A stretch of 64,000 bases of DNA from Streptomyces himalayensis subsp. himalayensis (GTDB taxonomy: Bacteria; Actinomycetota; Actinomycetes; Streptomycetales; Streptomycetaceae), in assembly GCF_013778455.1 (NCBI RefSeq), contig NZ_JACEHE010000004.1, forward strand, positions 62,001 to 126,000. Reading direction: 5' to 3'. Under the pieces are notes generated by a model that did no database searches, was not told the DNA's origin, and was given only the letters and a program-made list of their open reading frames with translations. Both the position numbers and the translations under genes were made by a program. Of this stretch, positions 58,786 through 64,000 are shown in pieces. The number at the start of each line of letters is the position of its first letter. Position 1 is the first letter of the stretch.

Positions 58786-59178
58786 TCAGATGCCCGGACG
58801 GCAGCGGATCGGGTGATCGGCGGGGACTTCGACGATGCAGATCCTGATGCCGTCGGGGTCGGCGATCCACATCTCGATCAACCCCCACGGCTCCTTCTGT
58901 GGCGGCCGCAGCACGTCGACGCCGCGCTCCTTGAGCTGGTCGTGGGCCGCGGCCGCGTCCGCGACCTGCATCCACAGTTCCATTCCGGGGGACGGCGGGG
59001 AATCGGAGCGGCCCGAGACCTCGAGGAAACCGCCGCCGAGGAAGTAGACCGTGCCGCGCTCGGGCCCCGTGCCGAACTCGCGGTAGACGCCCAGACCCAG
59101 CTGCTCGCCGTAGAAGGCCCGTGAACGCTCGGGATCGGTCGGCCGCAGCAGGATCCTGCTGCTCAGTACGTGCACCAT
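58786..59178 (-). CDS. VOC-family (glyoxalase-like) protein
   Basis: The start at 59178 gives MVHVLSSRILLRPTDPERSR, the normal beginning of this family. The 130-residue protein has two beta-alpha-beta modules (SRAFYGEQLGLGVYREF; AAHDQLKERGVDVL, MWIADPDGIRICIVEVP). A glyoxalase, dioxygenase or resistance role cannot be decided: the expected metal-binding His at the start of the first module is not obvious. The gene is divergent from the GNAT gene, 71 bases apart. Confidence 0.8.
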   Translation of the reverse strand: MVHVLSSRILLRPTDPERSRAFYGEQLGLGVYREFGTGPERGTVYFLGGGFLEVSGRSDSPPSPGMELWMQVADAAAAHDQLKERGVDVLRPPQKEPWGLIEMWIADPDGIRICIVEVPADHPIRCRPGI

Positions 59179-59249
59179 ACCGACGCACCCTAGCCGCCGC
59201 GTTAGGCTCAACGGAGCCCCGGCAGCACCAGAGATCGGAGAACCGCCCC

Positions 59250-59801
59250 ATGGAGACCGCCCCGCGCCCCGACACCGGCGACCTCGTCTTCAGGGCGGCC
59301 ATCGACGCCGACGTGGACGCGCTCGTCGCGCTCATCGAATCGGCGTACCGCGGGGACTCCAGCCGCGGCGGCTGGACGACCGAGGCGGACATCCTCGAAG
59401 GTCAGCGCACCGACCCTGAGGGCGTCCTCGCCGTCATCAAGTCGCCCGACAGCCGGCTGCTGACCGTCGAGCGCGACGGCGCGATCATCGCCTGCTGCCA
59501 GCTGGAGCACCGGGGTGCGAGCGCCTACTTCGGGATGTTCGCCGTCCGGCCCGATCTGCAGGGCGGCGGGCTGGGCAAGGTGATCATCGCCGAGGCGGAG
59601 CGGACCGCGCGCGAGGAGTGGGGCGCGACCGAGATGCAGATGACGGTGATCTCGGTGCGCGAGGACCTCGTAGCCTGGTACGAGCGGCGCGGCTACCGCC
59701 GTACGGGTGAGATGACGCCCTTCCCGTACGGCGACGAGCGGTTCGGCATCCCCCAGCGCCCGGACCTGCAGTTCGAACTGCTGGTCAAGCCGCTCGGCTG
59801 A
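59250..59801 (+). CDS. GNAT N-acetyltransferase
   Basis: The ATG at 59250 is preceded by GGAGAA. The 183-residue protein has the GNAT core: YFGMFAVRPDLQGGGLGKVI with the acetyl-CoA loop QGGGLGK, then ERTAREEWGATEMQMTVISV and LVAWYERRGYRRTGEMTPFPY. The acceptor substrate is unknown. It is divergent from the VOC gene. Confidence 0.88.
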   Translation: METAPRPDTGDLVFRAAIDADVDALVALIESAYRGDSSRGGWTTEADILEGQRTDPEGVLAVIKSPDSRLLTVERDGAIIACCQLEHRGASAYFGMFAVRPDLQGGGLGKVIIAEAERTAREEWGATEMQMTVISVREDLVAWYERRGYRRTGEMTPFPYGDERFGIPQRPDLQFELLVKPLG

Positions 59802-59861
59802 CCCTCATGCGGTGACCCGGCCGGTTCCCTCGGCCGCCACGGGGTGAACCGCGCCCGGTGC

Positions 59862-60545
59862 TCACGCGGTGAACCGGCCCGTGCGCTTGATCTCCGGGTA
59901 GTCGGTGGTCGCCCCGTCCAGCTCGAGGGCGCGCACCAGCCGCAGATGCTCCTGGGTGTTCACGACCCAGCCGATGATCCTCAGGTCGGCCTTGCGCGCG
60001 CGCTCCACGATCTCCAGGGTGAGGCGGCGGATGTTCAGCACGAGCGCGGCGGCACCGACCGCCGTGGCCCGCTCCACGACGTCGGTGCCGTAGCGGCTGG
60101 CGACGAGCGCCGTCCGTACGCCGGGGACGAGACGCGAGATCTCGGCGATGGCCTCGTCGTGGAACGACAGCACCTCGACCCGCGAGACGAGATCGCGCCG
60201 GTGCATGACCTCTGCCAGTGCGCGGGCCGCGGCCACGTCCTTGATCTCTGCCTGCAGCGGTGACTTGACCGCGTCCAGCACCTCTTCGAAAACGGGGATA
60301 CGCTCGCCGCCGCCCGCGTCCAGGGCGCGCAGCTCGTCGAGGGTCTTCTCGGCGATCGGCCCCTTGCCGTCGGTCGTACGGTCCACGTCGGCGTCGTGCA
60401 TCACCACGAGCGCGCCGTCCTTGCTGAGATGCAGATCGAGTTCGATCAGGTCGAGGCCCGCGTGTTCCGCGGCGATGAAGGAACGAAGGGTGTTCTCGGG
60501 CTCGACACCCATGATTCCGCGATGACCGATGGTGAGGAAGTTCAA
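59862..60545 (-). CDS. Glycerophosphodiester phosphodiesterase
   Basis: The 227-residue protein has the GDPD signature GHRGIMGVEPENTLRSF (catalytic His and Arg near residue 8), ELDLHLSKDGALVVMHD with the metal-binding Glu and Asp and the second catalytic His, and QAEIKD. It splits glycerophosphodiesters into glycerol 3-phosphate and an alcohol. It has no signal peptide, so it acts in the cytoplasm. The end (RALELDGATTDYPEIKRTGR) is normal. Confidence 0.92.
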   Translation of the reverse strand: MNFLTIGHRGIMGVEPENTLRSFIAAEHAGLDLIELDLHLSKDGALVVMHDADVDRTTDGKGPIAEKTLDELRALDAGGGERIPVFEEVLDAVKSPLQAEIKDVAAARALAEVMHRRDLVSRVEVLSFHDEAIAEISRLVPGVRTALVASRYGTDVVERATAVGAAALVLNIRRLTLEIVERARKADLRIIGWVVNTQEHLRLVRALELDGATTDYPEIKRTGRFTA

Positions 60546-60648
60546 GGTGGACTCCGCTTCCGTCGACGGCGGCTCGGCTCCCGCGCGGCACCGTGCCCCC
60601 GCTCCATCGCAGCTCGGGGTAGGGGGCGCCGCGCGGCCAGATCGCAGC

Positions 60649-60774
60649 CTAACGGCCCGCCTCCGCGATGGAACCGTTCCGACGCGGGTCGGTGGAAGCG
60701 TTCGCTCTGGTGCCGACGACCCCCAGGACGATCGCGGTGATGGCGGCGGCGACGAGGACGGTGCGGGTGCTCAT
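60649..60774 (-). CDS. Possible small membrane or secreted peptide, 41 aa
   Basis: From ATG 60774 the frame reads MSTRTVLVAAAITAIVLGVV, then GTRANAS and a polar tail to SIAEAGR. The hydrophobic start with ANA-S could be a signal peptide or a single membrane anchor. With 41 codons it is a weak call, and no family is recognised. Confidence 0.4.
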   Translation of the reverse strand: MSTRTVLVAAAITAIVLGVVGTRANASTDPRRNGSIAEAGR

Positions 60775-61110
60775 GACTGCCGGGCTCCAAGGGTGTGAGG
60801 GGAGGGACGCGGCCTGTCCTACCGGCCGGCGCGCCACCGCCGCGTACCCGTCACTCCTGCGTGGGCGCGTCCTGAAAAGGGTTGACGGCCGCCGGATCTG
60901 CTCGAATCGGAGGACTGCCCTGGACCCTCGGGCGCCGCGGAGATCATTCCGTCGAATCTGTCACAAATTGCCTCCTGTGACGCGGTGTCACAGAAAAAAG
61001 AGCGGTGTGGGCAGGGGATCGCCGGAGGATCTACGGAACTCTCGCCTTGTGAGGCAAAGCGCTTACACATATGGTGTGCCTACGCGAGGTTCTCCCGTGG
61101 AGGATGGGTT
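60775..61110. promoter_or_regulatory. Regulatory region before the DUF6421 gene
   Basis: No gene is supported here. It contains the inverted repeat CTGTGAC-N5-GTCACAG (60975-60993), another TGTCACA half-site about 20 bases upstream, and an AT-rich run (AAAAAAG) behind it. Further on, GCGCTTACACATATGGTGTG (61060-61079) may be a promoter or second operator. The half-sites recall Crp-like boxes (TGTGA..TCACA), but the spacing is one base too long. Confidence 0.45.
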
Positions 61111-62508
61111 ATGACGGAAATTCTTGTGCAGGCGGTCGTGGAGGGGAAGGATCCTTCCATGGGCAGGGTGGTGGAGCACCCGGCTTGGCCCGTGATCAAG
61201 GATGCCGTGGAAGAGATACGGCCCTGGCAGGCCAAGGACGGTTCGATCGACTTCGCGGCCGACGGTGCGCCGTCGAAGTTCGTGGCCGAACTCGCCGTGG
61301 ACCGCGTGGTGTCGGCCATCGAGCAGCTCGCGCCGCTTCTGCCGCACGACGCCGAGTATCACCACGCCCTGGTCAAGGATCTGCGCCGCTGGGCCGAGGG
61401 CGGCTTCCAGGTCCCGGACTTCCTGGACTCGCTGCTCGCGTTCCAGCCGGCCGCGCACCGCGAGCACGGGCTGCAGCACCTCGTGGTCTTCCCGATGTAC
61501 ACGCAGAACGGCAACCCGGACCGCAACCTCGAAGCGGTCGTGCTGCGCATGGTGTGGCCGGACTGGCTCGCCGAGCTGGAGCGCACGCGCTACGACAACC
61601 CGCTCTTCTGCGGCATCACGTTCGAGGACTTCACCTCCGGCTACGACACCAACTCCGCGGTGCTCTTCCCGGAGACCATCGCCGTGCGCGAGGCGCCCGA
61701 GCGCTTCACCTGGGGCGGCATATTCTGCGACCGCGAGGCGGCCCGCTTCCGCCGCGTCACCGGCGCCGCGGTCGACATCCTGGGTCTCGACCTGCCCGAC
61801 GACATCCGCGACATGGTCGCCGATCAGGACCGCTGCCAGCAGGCGTTCGTCCTGTGGGACATGGTCCACGACCGCACCCACAGCCACGGCGATCTGCCCT
61901 TCGACCCGTTCATGATCAAGCAGCGCCAGCCGTTCTGGATGTACGGCCTGGAGGAGCTGCGCTGCGACCTCACCGCCTTCAAGGAGGCCGTGAAGCTCGA
62001 GGCCGACGGCTTCTCGCAGGGCCGGGACGTGCAGTACGCGGTGCTGTTCGACCGTATGTTCCGCTTCCCCGTCACCGGCGAGCGCGTACGCAACTACGAC
62101 GGCCTCGGCGGCCAGCTGCTCTTCGCGTACCTGCACAAGCACGACGTGGTGCGCTGGACGGACAACAAGCTGCACATCGACTGGGACCGCGCCCCGCAGG
62201 TCACCAACCAGCTGTGCGCCGAGATCGAGAAGCTCTACCGCGACGGAATCGACCGGCCGAAGCTGGTCCACTGGTTCGCCGGATACGAGCTGGTGTCCCG
62301 CTACCTCGCCCCGCACCCCGGATCGCGCTGGGCCAAGGGCCCCGACGCCCTTGACCTGACGCAGCCGCCGCGCAAACTCGTGGATGACGTGCTTCCGGAC
62401 GAGTTTCCGCTCAGCATGTTCTATGAGGCGCTCTCCAAGAAGCTGAAGGACGTGATCGCCTCCACCAAGGGGATCACGGCGGACAGCGCCGAGCGGGTCG
62501 CCGCGTGA
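61111..62508 (+). CDS. DUF6421 family protein
   Basis: The ATG at 61111 has TGGAGGATG upstream. The 465-residue protein fits actinobacterial DUF6421. Residues about 80-130 have LRRWAEGGFQVPDFLDSLLA, HLVVFPMYTQNGNPDRNLEA; residues about 265-280 have DMVHDRTHSHGDLPFDPFM with several His, Asp and Glu that could bind metal. It has no membrane segment or signal. Its reaction is not known to me. Its stop is close to or overlaps the SDR gene, and a threonine aldolase gene follows, so an amino-acid or small-molecule role is likely. Confidence 0.84.
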   Translation: MTEILVQAVVEGKDPSMGRVVEHPAWPVIKDAVEEIRPWQAKDGSIDFAADGAPSKFVAELAVDRVVSAIEQLAPLLPHDAEYHHALVKDLRRWAEGGFQVPDFLDSLLAFQPAAHREHGLQHLVVFPMYTQNGNPDRNLEAVVLRMVWPDWLAELERTRYDNPLFCGITFEDFTSGYDTNSAVLFPETIAVREAPERFTWGGIFCDREAARFRRVTGAAVDILGLDLPDDIRDMVADQDRCQQAFVLWDMVHDRTHSHGDLPFDPFMIKQRQPFWMYGLEELRCDLTAFKEAVKLEADGFSQGRDVQYAVLFDRMFRFPVTGERVRNYDGLGGQLLFAYLHKHDVVRWTDNKLHIDWDRAPQVTNQLCAEIEKLYRDGIDRPKLVHWFAGYELVSRYLAPHPGSRWAKGPDALDLTQPPRKLVDDVLPDEFPLSMFYEALSKKLKDVIASTKGITADSAERVAA

Positions 62509-62546
62509 GCGATCACGTCCACAACACTGCTCAGGAGGCGAGGATC

Positions 62547-63293
62547 ATGGGGAACGGGGCTCTCAGCGGTGCGGTGATCGCGGTGGCCGGTGCGGGTGGA
62601 CCCGCAGGGCGTGCGGCGCTGCTGCGGCTCGCCGAGGCGGGGGCCACCGTCGTCGGCTCGGACAACGATCCGGAGCGACTGGCGGAGGCCGTTGACGCGG
62701 CACGTTACGCACACGGCGGCGCCAGCGTCGTCGGGGACACGGTCGACCTGCTCGACCTGGGGGCCACCCGCGACTGGGCCACCCGCATCGAGAAGGACTT
62801 CGGCCGGGTCGACGGGCTCGTGCACCTCGTCGGCGGCTGGCGCGGCAGCGAGACGTTCACCAGGACGAACGTCGACGACTGGGACTTCCTCGAGTTGCTG
62901 CTCATCCGCACCGTGCAGCACACTTCCCTGGCCTTCCACGAGGCGCTGCAGCGCAGCGACCGCGGCCGGTACGTCCTGATCAGCGCCGCGGGGGCGAGCA
63001 ATCCCACCGCGGGCAACGCCGCCTACGCAGCGGCCAAGGCCGCCGCCGAGGCATGGACACTGGCCATGGCGGACTTCTTCCGCAAGGCCGGGGGCCCTGA
63101 GGGGCCCACGTCGGCGGCTGCGATCCTGGTGGTGAAGGCGCTGGTGCACGAGGCCATGCGCGCCGAGAAACCCAACGCGAAGTTCGCGGGCTTCACAGAC
63201 GTCAAGGAGCTGGCCGAGGCCATCGCCGGGCTCTGGGAGAGGCCCGCCCAGGAAGTGAACGGACAGCGTCTGTGGCTCACCGAGAAGCCGTGA
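62547..63293 (+). CDS. SDR-family oxidoreductase
   Basis: ATG at 62547 with AGGAGG eight bases upstream is preferred over GTG at 62505, which overlaps the previous stop but has no site. The 248-residue protein has the Rossmann start GAVIAVAGAGGPAGRAALLR. The usual Tyr-x3-Lys appears as Y-A-A-A-K in NAAYAAAKAAAEAWTLAMA, with Ser in LISAAGASNP. It is a short-chain NAD(P)-dependent oxidoreductase of unknown substrate, coupled to the DUF6421 and threonine aldolase genes. Confidence 0.86.
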   Translation: MGNGALSGAVIAVAGAGGPAGRAALLRLAEAGATVVGSDNDPERLAEAVDAARYAHGGASVVGDTVDLLDLGATRDWATRIEKDFGRVDGLVHLVGGWRGSETFTRTNVDDWDFLELLLIRTVQHTSLAFHEALQRSDRGRYVLISAAGASNPTAGNAAYAAAKAAAEAWTLAMADFFRKAGGPEGPTSAAAILVVKALVHEAMRAEKPNAKFAGFTDVKELAEAIAGLWERPAQEVNGQRLWLTEKP

Positions 63294-64000
63294 ACCCTCC
63301 GAAGACCGACGCCCGGCGTCATCACGACCCGGAGATCCGCGGATTCGCCAGCGACAACTACGCCGGCGCCCACCCCGAGGTCCTCGCCGCGCTCGCCCTC
63401 GCCAACGGCGGTCACCAGATCGCCTACGGCGAGGACGACTACACCGCGCATCTGCAGCAGGTCATCCGGGGCCACTTCGGTGCGACCGCCGAGGCCTTCC
63501 CGGTCTTCAACGGCACGGGCGCGAACGTCGTGGCGCTCCAGGCGGTCACCGACCGCTGGGGCGCGGTGATCTGCGCCGAGAGTGCGCACATCAACGTCGA
63601 CGAGGGGGGCGCCCCCGAGCGGATGGGCGGCCTGAAGCTGCTCACGGTCCCCACGCCCGACGGCAAGCTCACGCCCGATCTGATCGACCGGCAGGCGTAC
63701 GGCTGGGACGACGAGCACCGTGCCATGCCCCAGGTCGTCTCGATCGCGCAGAACACCGAACTCGGCACGGTCTACACGGTCGACGAGATCCGCGCGATCT
63801 GCGAACACGCGCATGCGCACGGGATGAGGGTGCACATCGACGGGGCGCGGATAGCCAACGCCGCGGCGTCGCTGAACGTCCCCATGCGGGCGTTCACCAA
63901 CGCGGTCGGCGTCGACATCCTGTCCTTCGGCGGCACCAAGAACGGCGCGCTGTTCGGTGAGGCCGTCGTCGTCCTCAACCAGGACGCCGTCAGCCATATG
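63290..64000 (+). CDS. Low-specificity threonine aldolase (beta-eliminating lyase), partial
   Basis: GTG at 63290 overlaps the SDR stop (GTGA). The first 237 codons lie inside the window and the frame is open to the right edge, so the gene is cut by the window end. The segment fits PLP-dependent threonine aldolase: FASDNYAGAHPEVLAALA, FPVFNGTGANVVALQAV, IAQNTELGTVYTVDEI, GMRVHIDGARIANA and the PLP lysine in SFGGTKNGALFGEA. It splits threonine to glycine and acetaldehyde. It is the third gene of the operon. Confidence 0.9.
   Translation, partial: MNPPKTDARRHHDPEIRGFASDNYAGAHPEVLAALALANGGHQIAYGEDDYTAHLQQVIRGHFGATAEAFPVFNGTGANVVALQAVTDRWGAVICAESAHINVDEGGAPERMGGLKLLTVPTPDGKLTPDLIDRQAYGWDDEHRAMPQVVSIAQNTELGTVYTVDEIRAICEHAHAHGMRVHIDGARIANAAASLNVPMRAFTNAVGVDILSFGGTKNGALFGEAVVVLNQDAVSHM

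Noticed and set aside
61063..62316. Minus-strand frame opposite the DUF6421 gene
   Set aside because: Valine/glutamate-rich shadow without motifs; the plus strand carries the conserved family.

Overview
The window is high-GC, actinobacterial DNA and almost certainly Streptomyces chromosome. Supporting signs are G/C-rich third codon positions, frequent GTG and TTG starts, ATGA/GTGA overlaps inside operons, twin-arginine signals, and typical Streptomyces family pairs (DUF305 with LVIVD, M56 with DUF5134, DUF5997 with a LysR-type sensor, DUF6421 with SDR and threonine aldolase). It looks like accessory or arm-proximal sequence that has been rearranged, because several gene fragments and frameshifted genes lie between ordinary housekeeping-type genes.

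1-11.7 kb is a scarred region. Two 51-bp direct repeats (141-191 and 9219-9269), both resembling the 3' half of a proline tRNA, bracket an operon on the minus strand: an SseB-like gene, a T7SS-associated gene, a 1,556-residue Rhs toxin and its presumed immunity gene. A DEAD-box helicase gene runs by frameshift into the right repeat, a frameshifted gene relic adjoins it, and three copies of a short 3'-terminal coding tail (QVRLSFLG) are scattered around.

11.7-19.1 kb is a compact metabolic locus: an aromatic-amino-acid-lyase homologue that lacks the MIO-forming glycine, an ornithine-cyclodeaminase homologue, a divergent OpuC-type quaternary-amine ABC transporter and an RpiR regulator. Together they suggest uptake and breakdown of a betaine-type amino acid, possibly ergothioneine or hercynine.

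19.1-31.1 kb holds arsenite methyltransferase, DUF5997 and its LysR-type partner, a HAD phosphatase, an Lrp/AsnC regulator, a CsoR-type copper operator with copper chaperone and copper ATPase, a FUSC-type membrane protein, a lactonase, a CbiX-like protein and a BadF-type kinase.

31.1-45.2 kb appears to be an island inserted into a resident uracil-DNA glycosylase gene: its C-terminal end lies at 31.1-31.24 kb and its decayed N-terminal part at 45.02-45.17 kb, on the same strand. The inserted segment carries an intact uracil-DNA glycosylase, a 3'-altered MerR gene with fragments of other genes behind it, and a polysaccharide-use locus (PL8 lyase, DUF2264 protein, DeoR/LacI-type regulator, sugar ABC transporter, 2-hydroxyacid dehydrogenase, TIM-barrel isomerase).

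45.3-64 kb is ordinary backbone: a BNR-repeat protein, a nucleobase permease, a ferredoxin-NADP reductase, DUF305 and LVIVD proteins, a TetR regulator with its operator, a HAD phosphatase, PAP2, M56 peptidase and DUF5134, a FUSC-MarR pair, VOC and GNAT proteins, a glycerophosphodiesterase, and the DUF6421-SDR-threonine aldolase operon that runs off the right edge.
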